DNA from: Catenulispora pinistramenti
Lineage (GTDB): Bacteria; Actinomycetota; Actinomycetes; Streptomycetales; Catenulisporaceae
DNA: 64,000 nucleotides
Assembly (NCBI RefSeq): GCF_018274385.1
Contig: NZ_JAAFYZ010000029.1
Coordinates: 1-64,000, forward strand
Direction: 5' to 3'
Under the pieces are notes generated by a model, which ran no database searches, had not been told where the DNA came from, and was given only the letters and a program-made list of their open reading frames with translations. Positions 56,822-64,000 of the stretch are shown here, piece by piece (position 1 is the stretch's first letter; each line of letters starts with the position of its first letter). Position numbers and translations under genes: made by a program.

Positions 56822-56893
56822 CGGCCTTCAATCAGCCGCCTTCAATCCGCGGCCTTTCAGTCCGTCGTCATCAGCCCGCCGTCATCATCCTGC
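56822..56893 (-). repeat. 14-bp tandem repeats around the hemerythrin stop codon
   Basis: CCTTCAATCAGCCG recurs as CCTTCAATCCGCGG and a weaker third copy. Next to it GTCATCAGCCCGCC recurs as GTCATCATCCTGCC (12 of 14 identical). The first of this second pair contains the TCA stop of the hemerythrin gene at 56871-56873. Confidence 0.7.
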
Positions 56894-57317
56894 CCATAGC
56901 CAGGAGATCGTCGGCGGTACAGACCGACTGCAGGCGCGGGAACACGGTTCGTTCCTCATGGACGATGTGCAGGTTGACCAGCTCCATCAGGTGCCGCAGC
57001 GTGGCCTCGAACGGCTCGTCGTCCGGCCGCATCTCGGCCAGCTCCTTCAGAGTCTGCTCGATCTGCGCGTGCTCGCGGTTCTCCCGGTCGGCCAGTTCCG
57101 CGCCGGTGTCCACGCTGTGGCGCACCGTCGGGTAGAGGAACTGCTCGGCCACCGACGAGTGCCGGACGATCCGGATCGTGGTCCGGTCGACCAACTCCTT
57201 GCGCTGCTTGGGACCGGCGGTCTCCCGGGTCTGGTCCAGCTCGTCGAACAGCGCCTGGACTTCCCGGTGGTCGTGGGTGAGGACCGCGATGACATCATCC
57301 TGCGCGTTCTCGTTCAC
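56871..57317 (-). CDS. Hemerythrin-domain (HHE) protein
   Basis: A 148-residue four-helix protein with metal-ligand motifs LTHDHREVQALFDEL, VRHSSVAEQFLYPTVR and LHIVHEERTVFPRL. Hemerythrin-like proteins bind di-iron and sense or handle oxygen, NO or redox stress. GTG 57317 is chosen because GAGGAG lies 8 bp upstream. It starts 21 bp after a small membrane protein in the same direction. Next to the SigF-type locus it is a likely stress-regulon member. Confidence 0.9.
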   Translation of the reverse strand: MNENAQDDVIAVLTHDHREVQALFDELDQTRETAGPKQRKELVDRTTIRIVRHSSVAEQFLYPTVRHSVDTGAELADRENREHAQIEQTLKELAEMRPDDEPFEATLRHLMELVNLHIVHEERTVFPRLQSVCTADDLLAMGRMMTAG

Positions 57318-57338
57318 TGGGATATCTCCTCTCACGGT

Positions 57339-57641
57339 CTACAAGTCGTTGATGACCCGGCGGAGTATTCCGCCCACGACGAGATAGAAGAGCGCCGCGA
57401 TGCCGTAGTTCAGCACCACGTTGAGATCGTGGCTGCTGGGCGTGAAAAGGTTCAGGAACCAGGTCGCGAGCCAGCTCGCCCAGTCGCCGTCCGTGCTCAC
57501 GATGTCGTTTCCACCGTTGGCGTTGAGCAGGACGAAGACAATGTGCGCCACGATGATGACGGCGATGATGAGGGTCGCCAGGAAGATGAGGTCACCGGGC
57601 GCGCGTCGGTGGTAGAACCGTGTGCGGGTCTCAGTGGTCAC
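57339..57641 (-). CDS. Small two-helix membrane protein, unknown function
   Basis: A 100-residue protein with two membrane helices (LIFLATLIIAVIIVAHIVFV and LNYGIAALFYLVVGGILRRV). I do not recognise the family. GTG 57641 is preceded by AAAGGAT. It is followed in the same operon by the hemerythrin protein 21 bp away, so it may share its role in stress response. Confidence 0.75.
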   Translation of the reverse strand: MTTETRTRFYHRRAPGDLIFLATLIIAVIIVAHIVFVLLNANGGNDIVSTDGDWASWLATWFLNLFTPSSHDLNVVLNYGIAALFYLVVGGILRRVINDL

Positions 57642-57830
57642 CAGAGAGATCCTTTCTCGGCAATGGAATCGATACCGCTTCGCCGCGGTATCGGCGGAAG
57701 GAACACGGTCCCCGCTTTCAGTGGCCGATTCATTGGTCGGCCGACTTCGGTCCTGATACCCGGTCCACAGAAATGAAACTGTGGATCTGTGCGTGAAGAA
57801 CGATAAGACGGTGTGCGGTAACGGATATCC

Positions 57831-59561
57831 TCAGGACTTGGCCCCCCGGCTGACGATCCCTTCCTTCAGCTTGGCGATCGCGAATCCCCACGCCTGATCG
57901 ACCCCGGTCTTGGGCGGCAGGGCGATCTCCTCGGGATTGGTGACGACGTCCAGCAGATAGGGGCCCGGCGCGGCCAGCGCCGTGATGACGGCGGCCTCCA
58001 GGTGCTCCGGCTCGGTGACCCTGGCCGCCTGCATCCCCATGGCGGCGGCGACCGCGGCCAGATCGGGGTTGGCCAGTCCGGTACCGAACTCCGGAAGCCC
58101 GCCCTGTTCCTGTTCGAGCTTCACCATGCCCAGCCGGCCGTTGTCGAAGACCACGAGTTTGACCGGGAGTCCGTGGGCGAGCGCCGTCAACAACTCGCCG
58201 AGCAGCATCGTCAGGCCGCCGTCCCCGCAGAACGCGACGACCGGCCGTCCCCGGTCCAGCGCCGCCGCGCCCAGCGCCTGCGGCAGCGCGTTGGCCATCG
58301 AACCGAGGTTGAAGGACCCGATGAGGCGGCGGGTCCCGCGCATCGTCACGCAGCGCGCCAGCCAGACCGTGGACATGCCGGTGTCGGTGGTGAACACGGT
58401 GTCGTCGGCGGCGTGGGTGTCGACGAGCGTGGCCAGCGCCTCGGGCCGGATCTTGGCCTCGCTGTTGTCCAGCCGGGAGCGGACCTTGCCCACCAGCCCG
58501 TGGTCGAAGTCCGGCTCGGTCAGCCGGTGCTGCCGGTTCTGCCAGTCCTCGTAGTCCGAGCGGGCGCGCTCCAGATGGGTCCGGTCCTGTTTGCCGCGCA
58601 GCCGCTTCAGCAGTGCCGTGACGCTCAGGCCGGCGTCGCCGACGATCCCGACGTCCACCGGCGTACGGCGGCCGATGTGATCGGCGTGGACGTCGATCTG
58701 CACGGTCGGGGTCTTGTCCGGCAGCCATTCCGGATAGGGGAAGTCCGTGCCGATCATGAGCAGGGCGTCCGCCGTCTCGAACGCCTCGCGGGTGGCGGGG
58801 TTGCCGATCAGACCGCTCTGGCCGATCTGGAAGACGTTGCCGTCCTCCAGCCCCTCCTTCGCCTTGAGGGTCAGGACCATGGGAGCGGCCAGCCGATCGG
58901 CCAGCTCCAGCAGCGCCTCGCGGCAGTCCCGGGCCCCGGCCCCGACGAGCATCGTCACGGTCTTGGCGTCGTCCAGGAGCCGCACGGCGCGGGTGATCTC
59001 CCCGTCGTCGGGGGTCAGGTGCGCGGGGACGCGGGTGATGTGCACGACGCTGTCCTTCGCCACCGCCGCCGAACCGATGTCGCCGGGCAGTGTGAGGACC
59101 GACACCCCGGGCTTGGCGTACGCGATCTGCACCGCCTGTTCCAGTACCCGGGGCATCTGGCTCGCGGCGGTCACGGTGTGCCGGAAGGCGGCCACGTCGC
59201 GGAACACCGCGTCGTTGTCGACCTCCTGGAAGTAGTCGGCACCCAGTTCGGCCGACGGCACCTGGCCGCAGATCGCCAGCACCGGCGCGTGCGACTTCTT
59301 GGCGTCGTAAAGGCCGTTCAGCAGGTGCAGCGCTCCGGGCCCCACCGTTCCCATGCAGACCCCGATGGTCCCGGTGAGCTGGGCCTGGGCGCTGGCGGCG
59401 AACGCCGCCGCCTCCTCGTGCCGGGTCCCGATCCACTCGATGCGTTCCTGCCGCCGGATCGCGTCCGTCACGGGGTTGAGCGCGTCGCCGACGACCCCCC
59501 ACACGGTGCGTACTCCGAGGTCGGCCAAGGCGGTGACGATCTGTTCGGCGACAGTGGTCAT
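57831..59561 (-). CDS. ThDP-dependent pyruvate oxidase/dehydrogenase-like enzyme
   Basis: A 576-residue thiamine-diphosphate enzyme in the PoxB/acetolactate-synthase family. The N-terminal domain holds the catalytic Glu in the GTRHEEAAAFAA region, the middle domain LMIGTDFPYPEWLPD, and the C-terminal domain the ThDP-binding VAFCGDGGLTMLLGELLTAL followed by the Asn of VFDNGRLGM. PoxB-type enzymes convert pyruvate to acetate with electron transfer to quinone, a stationary-phase or stress function. GGAAGGA precedes ATG 59561. It lies near SigF and hemerythrin genes and is often under such control. Confidence 0.9.
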   Translation of the reverse strand: MTTVAEQIVTALADLGVRTVWGVVGDALNPVTDAIRRQERIEWIGTRHEEAAAFAASAQAQLTGTIGVCMGTVGPGALHLLNGLYDAKKSHAPVLAICGQVPSAELGADYFQEVDNDAVFRDVAAFRHTVTAASQMPRVLEQAVQIAYAKPGVSVLTLPGDIGSAAVAKDSVVHITRVPAHLTPDDGEITRAVRLLDDAKTVTMLVGAGARDCREALLELADRLAAPMVLTLKAKEGLEDGNVFQIGQSGLIGNPATREAFETADALLMIGTDFPYPEWLPDKTPTVQIDVHADHIGRRTPVDVGIVGDAGLSVTALLKRLRGKQDRTHLERARSDYEDWQNRQHRLTEPDFDHGLVGKVRSRLDNSEAKIRPEALATLVDTHAADDTVFTTDTGMSTVWLARCVTMRGTRRLIGSFNLGSMANALPQALGAAALDRGRPVVAFCGDGGLTMLLGELLTALAHGLPVKLVVFDNGRLGMVKLEQEQGGLPEFGTGLANPDLAAVAAAMGMQAARVTEPEHLEAAVITALAAPGPYLLDVVTNPEEIALPPKTGVDQAWGFAIAKLKEGIVSRGAKS

Positions 59562-59622
59562 GGCGTCCTTCCTCACGTCGGGTAGCGGTCCGGCCCAGAA
59601 CGGGCCGGCACCGTGTCGTCGG

Positions 59623-59799
59623 TCACCAGCGCCCGTACCAGCGGCGCCGACCGCCCGCCGCCTCCTCGCCGCGGCGGATACCGAACCCGATCAGCCAGGC
59701 GGCGAACACGATCACGGCGATGACCCACAAGGCGTGCGCCGCGAAGCCGAGACCGCCCAGAACAAGAGCCACCAGGAGAACCAGCAGAATGACAGCCAT
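59623..59799 (-). CDS. Small hydrophobic protein (about 58 residues)
   Basis: Two membrane helices (AVILLVLLVALVLGGLGFAA and LWVIAVIVFAAWLIGFGI) with a basic C terminus (RRGEEAAGGRRRWYGRW). It resembles the widespread small lmo0937-like hydrophobic proteins of actinobacteria whose function is unknown and which are often stress-induced. GAGAGG is about 11 bp before ATG 59799. It lies 61 bp upstream of the pyruvate-oxidase-like gene. Confidence 0.75.
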   Translation of the reverse strand: MAVILLVLLVALVLGGLGFAAHALWVIAVIVFAAWLIGFGIRRGEEAAGGRRRWYGRW

Positions 59800-60065
59800 G
59801 ACGTTGTATTCCTCTCTGCGGGCCGCCATAGAGCTGGAATCGGAGCCCGCTGAATTGTTGTGAGGCGTCCTTGTGGCCAGCGATGGACATCTCAAACAAC
59901 ACAGCGGACCCCGAGCAGAAAAATCCGCGGACGAATCTCTGGAGAAGATCCGGCACGGACGCTCAGACCTGCGCGCCAATGCCCCGTCGTGAACGAGCCG
60001 GATCCATCGGCCCGGTCAGGACCGCGGATTCCGACCCCGATCCCGCGCGGCGGCGCGGTTCCGGA

Positions 60066-62327
60066 TCACGACCGTGCCGTCGGCGCTGCCGGAGCGATCG
60101 GCGGCAGCGCGGCGGCGACCGCCGAGGCGACGGTGTACGGATCGCCGGTGGTGGTGGTCTGGTAGGAGTTCCTGCCGTGCGCCCACGCGTCGTCCATCGC
60201 GAAGAAGTCGATCGGCGCCGGGGTGGTCCCGGTGGACAGCGCGGTGTCCAGCGACGCGAAGTACGCCGACCAGCGCTTCGCGTACAGGTCCCGGATGATG
60301 CCGGAGTACTCGCGGGCCGCGTAGTCGCGCAGGCCGTTGTCGTCGGCCTGGGTGCGCTCGCCCCAGGTCGTGATGATCGAGCGGGCGTCGTACTGGAGCC
60401 GGGCCCGCTCGGCGGGGTCGGTGGACCAGGAAGCGGTGCCGGCCAGCCAGGTGCCGGCCAGGAAGTGCGGGTCGGTCGCGGTGAGCCGGTCCAGGGCCGC
60501 CTCGTCGGTGTTCCATTCGGTGACGAGCGTCCGGAACGTGCTCAGGTCCTTGGCGGTGTAGGCGGCGTCGATCTGGGGAAGCAGGACCCTGCTTCGGTTG
60601 TCGAGTGCCTGCCGCGCGGTGTTGACGAGGTCGAACTTGTAGGCGGATGTCGACCGCAACGCCGGGGCCACGTTCAGCAGATCGTGCAGTGCGGTCTGTA
60701 CGGTGCTCGCGTCGTACCGCATCGCGCCGGGGGACCAGGACGCCGTGGTGGAAGCGGTCAACGAGGGCCGGGCCGTGAACAGACTGTCCTGGGGCTCGTC
60801 CCAGGTGCCCGAGGCCATGCTGTAAGGGCCCTGACGCAGCTGGTCCCACGCCGCGGCGGCGGCCGGATCGGCACCGCCGTAGCGGGCGGCGGCGTAGTCC
60901 GCGAACCAGGCGGACTGGTCGATGGGGGAGCTCGACCAGGCCAGATCGGCGAACAGCGCGAAGGCCGCGGGGTCGGTGCCGGTGCCCTCGGGCATGAAGG
61001 CGATGCCCCGCTCCATGCTCCCGCTCTTGGTCAGCCACTGGTGGAACCGTGACACCCACACCGCGGTGTTCGCCCCGAGCGTGCTCTTTCCGCCGAAGTC
61101 CGGGATGGTGCCGAAGGCGTACGGCGTCCCGCCCCAATCGGACTCACGGTCGAGGTTGTCATAGCGGTCCGACAACCCGTCGACGATCAGCATCCGGCTC
61201 TTGTCGACGCCGGCGAGCAACGCGGCCGAAGGATTGCTCTGCCATCCCAGGATGACCCAGGTCACACCGGGGTGCGCCCGCTCCATCGCGGACTGGATCG
61301 CGGTCGCCGCGGCGGTGACGTCGATGTCGCCGGGCGTGCCGCCCTCCTGCAGCGGGTCCATCTTGAACATCGTGCTGTTCCCGAAGGCCGCGGACTGCGC
61401 GGCGTAGTAGGCCGCCGCGACCTTGGCGAACACCGGATCGTTCGGATCCAGCCAGGACGGCCGGGTGAAGCCGCCCCAGTCGCCGGGGGCTATGACGTTC
61501 GTGCCGGGGTTGCGAGCGGTGAAGTCGGCGGGGACCGTGCCGAAGTAGCCGGGCAGGACCGGCGTCATCCCGAGGGCTCGGAGCTGGTCGCATATCCGGC
61601 GGCCCAGGGCGGCCCGGGCGTTGATGAGCTGTGCGGAGACCGGCCCGTCGAAGCTGTCCATGTTCTGCATCAGCCACCAGGGCTGGTGGGACGGCGACGG
61701 GATCCAGGACTGGAGATCGGCGGGGGAGTAGCCGAACTTCTGGAGCGCGTCGTAATACGGCTTCTCCCCGCCGACGGTCACCAGCATCTCGTTGATGCCG
61801 TGCAGGGCCAGCACGTCGATCTCGTGCTGGTAGTCGGCGAAGGTCCGGTAGGCGCCGGAATAGCCGGCGTCGGTGTCGTTGAGCGCGTAGCGGTTGGGGA
61901 CGACCGCGGCGTCGGTGAACGCCGACGGCACCGCCGGCAGCCTCGCGGGCAGCCGGGTCGTGCTGCCGGCCGGGAAGCCGATGTCCACGTGTGCGACGTT
62001 GCGTAGATACCAGCCGACACCGGTGAGCAGCGTGGCCGGGGACGTGCCCCGCACCGTGACGGCGCCGGCCCGGCCGGACACGGTGAACGAGTCGGCGCCG
62101 GTGGCGGAGCGGGGCTCGGCGATCAACGAGATCTGCCTGGCCTGCGCGGGCAGCAAGCGGTGCACGCTCGCCACGGCGGCGCCGGTGTTGAAGGGGGCTG
62201 CTCCGGGCTTGGCCGCCAGGGCACTGGCCGCCGTGGCACTGGCCGGTGCGGCGACCGCGCCGAGGGTAGTCAGAGCCAGGGATACGATCCCGGCCATGGC
62301 TCTGGCAACGAGAGGGATTCTTCTCAT
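60066..62327 (-). CDS. Secreted alpha-N-acetylglucosaminidase (GH89, NAGLU)
   Basis: A 753-residue exported enzyme. The signal peptide (residues 1-33) is followed by the small NAGLU N-domain, then the TIM barrel (GINEMLVTVGGEKPYYDALQ, HQPWWLMQNMDSFDGP, VLPGYFGTVPADF, FKMDPLQEGG), and a helical C-domain. GH89 enzymes remove terminal alpha-linked GlcNAc, as in heparan sulfate or mucin glycans. Candidate catalytic Glu residues are in DPLQEGG and MPEGTG. A TTGACA promoter with an overlapping palindrome is upstream, divergent from a ROK regulator that probably represses it. Confidence 0.92.
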   Translation of the reverse strand: MRRIPLVARAMAGIVSLALTTLGAVAAPASATAASALAAKPGAAPFNTGAAVASVHRLLPAQARQISLIAEPRSATGADSFTVSGRAGAVTVRGTSPATLLTGVGWYLRNVAHVDIGFPAGSTTRLPARLPAVPSAFTDAAVVPNRYALNDTDAGYSGAYRTFADYQHEIDVLALHGINEMLVTVGGEKPYYDALQKFGYSPADLQSWIPSPSHQPWWLMQNMDSFDGPVSAQLINARAALGRRICDQLRALGMTPVLPGYFGTVPADFTARNPGTNVIAPGDWGGFTRPSWLDPNDPVFAKVAAAYYAAQSAAFGNSTMFKMDPLQEGGTPGDIDVTAAATAIQSAMERAHPGVTWVILGWQSNPSAALLAGVDKSRMLIVDGLSDRYDNLDRESDWGGTPYAFGTIPDFGGKSTLGANTAVWVSRFHQWLTKSGSMERGIAFMPEGTGTDPAAFALFADLAWSSSPIDQSAWFADYAAARYGGADPAAAAAWDQLRQGPYSMASGTWDEPQDSLFTARPSLTASTTASWSPGAMRYDASTVQTALHDLLNVAPALRSTSAYKFDLVNTARQALDNRSRVLLPQIDAAYTAKDLSTFRTLVTEWNTDEAALDRLTATDPHFLAGTWLAGTASWSTDPAERARLQYDARSIITTWGERTQADDNGLRDYAAREYSGIIRDLYAKRWSAYFASLDTALSTGTTPAPIDFFAMDDAWAHGRNSYQTTTTGDPYTVASAVAAALPPIAPAAPTARS

Positions 62328-62344
62328 GACGTCTCCGTTTCATT

Positions 62345-62357
62345 ACGAACGGTTCGT
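62345..62357. promoter_or_regulatory. Putative ROK operator over the GH89 transcription start
   Basis: ACGAAC-G-GTTCGT, a perfect 13-bp dyad, lies 18 bp before the GH89 ATG and directly downstream of its -10 box, where a repressor would block initiation. The ROK protein at 62441 is the obvious candidate. Confidence 0.65.
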
Positions 62358-62360
62358 TAG

Positions 62361-62389
62361 ATAATCTGGGCGGACAAGACCGCTGTCAA
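62361..62389 (-). promoter_or_regulatory. Promoter of the GH89 gene
   Basis: On the minus strand TTGACA (62384-62389) is followed after 17 bp by GATTAT (62361-62366). This is a main-sigma-type promoter, with the operator just after the -10 box. Confidence 0.6.
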
Positions 62390-62440
62390 GACCCGTATTG
62401 ACGAGCCCTGCATCACCCGACTGAAGGAACGACGCAGACC

Positions 62441-63697
62441 ATGTCCGATCAGGTGGCCACCGGCCCGCACGTGCTGCGGCGGATCAACATCAGCGCCGTC
62501 CTCGGCGCCCTGCGCGCCGCCGAGGACGCCACCGCGCGGGTGTCCGACCTGATGGCGGCCACCGGCCTGTCCCGGCCCGCTGTGACCCGGGCGCTCGCCG
62601 CCCTGGGCCGGGCCGGGGTTGTGGAGTTCCTGGACGCCGAACCCACGGCGCTGGGCCGCCCGGCGGCCCGGGCGCGGTTCCGGGCCGAACTCGGGCACGT
62701 GGCCGGGATCGACATCGGACCGCGCACCATGACCGTGGCCATCGCCGACCTGTCCGGCGCGGTGCGGGCCCACCGGCGGCTGGCCACGCCGCCGGAGCCG
62801 ACCGGGCCGCGGCTGGTCGAGCTGATGCGCTCGGGGCTGGAGGAGCTGGCGCGGGAGGCGGGGGTCCCGGTGGGGAGCCTGTGGGCGGTCGGCCTCGGCA
62901 CGCCCGGCATCGTCGACCACGAGCGCGGCGTCGTCGTGGTGGCGCCGAGCATCCCGGGCTGGACCGGACTGCCGATGCTGTCCGGGCTGCGGGACTGGCT
63001 GGGTTGTCCAGTGCTGATCGACAACGACGTCAATCTCGCGGTGCTGGCCGAACGGCAGGTGGGTGCGGTCGGAGCGGCCGGCACGACGATGCTGTACGTG
63101 CACTGGGGCGAGCGCATCGGGGCCGGGCTCGTGGTCGACGGCAAACCGTATCGCGGCGCCTCCTCGGCGGCCGGTGAGCTCGGGTTCCTGGACCTGCTCA
63201 CCCCCGTGGACGACACTCCGCCCGGAGTGGCCGGCGGCCTCGGCCCGTTCGAGCGGCTGGCCGGTGCTGCCGAGATCCGGCGGTTGGCAGGGATCGATGA
63301 CGGGACCTCGGCCGGCGATCCTGCCGACCGCGCCGAGGCTGACCGCCGCGACGCCGCCGACCCCGCCGATCGCACGGACCGCGCCGACCTCCGGCCGTTC
63401 TTCGACGCGATCGCATCCGGGGAACCCGCGGCCATGGCGGTGCTGGACCGAGTCGCGGGCCGCTTCGCCCGAGGCCTGGCCGCCATGGTCCTGATGCTCG
63501 ACCCGGGCCGGGTGGTCATCGGCGGCGGCCTCGCCCACGGCGGCGACGTCCTGCTCGACGCGGTCCGGCGGCGCCTGGAGCCGTTGCTCTTGGTGCCCTG
63601 CGAGGTGCGGCTCTCAGCACTGCGCGAGAACGCGGTGGCGCTCGGCGCGGTCCGCATGGCCCTCGATCATGCCGAGCAGCGGCTGACAGACATGTGA
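62441..63697 (+). CDS. ROK family regulator lacking the zinc motif
   Basis: A 418-residue protein with an N-terminal winged helix (VSDLMAATGLSRPAVTRALA) and a ROK sugar-kinase-like domain (GIDIGPRTMTVAIADLSGAV, PVLIDNDVNLAVLAERQVGA). The CxCGxxGCxE zinc motif is missing; the matching region reads GELGFLDLLTPVDDTPPG. A charged low-complexity run of Ala/Asp/Arg (about 63320-63390) is inserted further on. It most likely represses the divergent GH89 gene until a GlcNAc-type sugar binds. ATG 62441 is preceded by GAAGGA at some distance. Confidence 0.87.
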   Translation: MSDQVATGPHVLRRINISAVLGALRAAEDATARVSDLMAATGLSRPAVTRALAALGRAGVVEFLDAEPTALGRPAARARFRAELGHVAGIDIGPRTMTVAIADLSGAVRAHRRLATPPEPTGPRLVELMRSGLEELAREAGVPVGSLWAVGLGTPGIVDHERGVVVVAPSIPGWTGLPMLSGLRDWLGCPVLIDNDVNLAVLAERQVGAVGAAGTTMLYVHWGERIGAGLVVDGKPYRGASSAAGELGFLDLLTPVDDTPPGVAGGLGPFERLAGAAEIRRLAGIDDGTSAGDPADRAEADRRDAADPADRTDRADLRPFFDAIASGEPAAMAVLDRVAGRFARGLAAMVLMLDPGRVVIGGGLAHGGDVLLDAVRRRLEPLLLVPCEVRLSALRENAVALGAVRMALDHAEQRLTDM

Positions 63698-63707
63698 CAG
63701 CGCTGTA

Positions 63708-63768
63708 TTTCGTCACGCGCCAGCGACACCGAGACGAAACGCGAATCGTCACTGTCCACGTGACGAAA
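63708..63768. promoter_or_regulatory. Inverted repeat upstream of the Tat-exported protein gene
   Basis: TTTCGTCACG (63708-63717) and its exact reverse complement (63759-63768) stand 41 bp apart in the 150-bp gap before the gene at 63848. This could be a pair of operator half-sites or a stem. The evidence is the perfect 10-bp match only. Confidence 0.4.
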
Positions 63769-63847
63769 CTCGGCCAGATTCCCTTTGTGGAGAGGGCAAG
63801 GAGCGACTGTCGGTCGCAGTCCGAGGCGAGTGTGTACAGTGCCGATT

Positions 63848-64000
63848 ATGACTCGTACAACGTATTCACCGTCACGCCGTTCCGTCCTCGTCGGCGGGCT
63901 CGCGGCCGCCGCGGTGGTCAGTGCGCAGGCCCTTCCGACGGCTGCCGCGGCCGCCACGGCCGAGCGTCCCGGCGGCCACGGTGCAGACCTGGCGCTCACT
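63848..64000 (+). CDS. Tat-exported protein, N-terminal part only
   Basis: The first 51 codons run off the window end. The start MTRTTYSPSRRSVLVGG is a twin-arginine signal, followed by a hydrophobic stretch (LAAAAVVSAQALPTAAAAAT) and a cleavage region. Proteins exported this way fold in the cytoplasm and are often metallo- or cofactor enzymes. The mature domain is not visible, so no function is assigned. No ribosome site precedes the ATG, and translation may be leaderless. Confidence 0.75.
   Translation, partial: MTRTTYSPSRRSVLVGGLAAAAVVSAQALPTAAAAATAERPGGHGADLALT

Overview
The window is very GC-rich with the strong third-position bias, frequent GTG starts and gene families (SigF/RsbW partner switching, F420/FMN luciferase-like enzymes, ROK and LacI regulators, GH89) of a filamentous or soil actinomycete. 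Catenulispora-like or Streptomyces-like is a reasonable guess, but there is no rRNA or species marker to settle it. I see no tRNA, rRNA, CRISPR array, insertion sequence or phage module. It looks like ordinary accessory chromosome rich in catabolic and regulatory clusters.

Layout. 0-12 kb: a long imperfect palindrome, a MarR/FUSC efflux pair sharing a mirrored operator, a secreted papain-like peptidase with a coupled membrane-anchored partner, an HTH protein, an ECF sigma factor with SnoaL-like tail next to a WrbA-type flavoprotein, a small secreted protein, a LysR/SDR divergent pair, a HAD hydrolase and a lipoprotein polysaccharide deacetylase. 12-22 kb: a glycan-utilisation regulon on the minus strand (LacI regulator, GH2 enzyme, two sugar ABC permeases, solute-binding lipoprotein, sialidase-like/ricin-lectin secreted protein), with four copies of the palindrome TGCAACGTTGCA in front of the two transcription starts. 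22-25 kb: a DUF4132 protein and a frameshifted small membrane protein. 25-41 kb: organosulfur scavenging. A long minus-strand operon runs TauD-like dioxygenase, flavin reductase, SsuD, SsuA, SsuC, SsuB, NtaA/DszA-type monooxygenase, a fused double ABC exporter and an aldo/keto reductase, flanked by an SsuE-like FMN reductase and two more luciferase-like enzymes. 41-44 kb: ROK regulator and SGNH hydrolase. 44-60 kb: a stress-signalling island with two PP2C/SpoIIE proteins, two STAS antagonists, a soluble HAMP-repeat hybrid kinase, an ANTAR-GAF-PAS-PP2C protein, RsbW, a SigB/F-type sigma factor, a MEDS-HATPase protein, and probable outputs (hemerythrin, small membrane proteins, pyruvate-oxidase-like enzyme). 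60-64 kb: a GH89 alpha-N-acetylglucosaminidase divergent from its ROK regulator, and the start of a Tat-exported protein.

The most unusual thing I found is not a gene. At about a dozen gene 3' ends, short tandem duplications (unit 7 to about 90 bp) include or abut the stop codon, so that stop-codon sequence is repeated downstream. Examples are at 643-709, 2931-2972, 12682-12745, 28199-28284, 38753-38824, 42851-42913, 53481-53656 and 56678-56770. In-frame versions of the same kind of repeat extend protein termini (7380-7439, 9329-9382, 41249-41296, 46297-46389). I do not know of a described mechanism for this and rank it first for follow-up.
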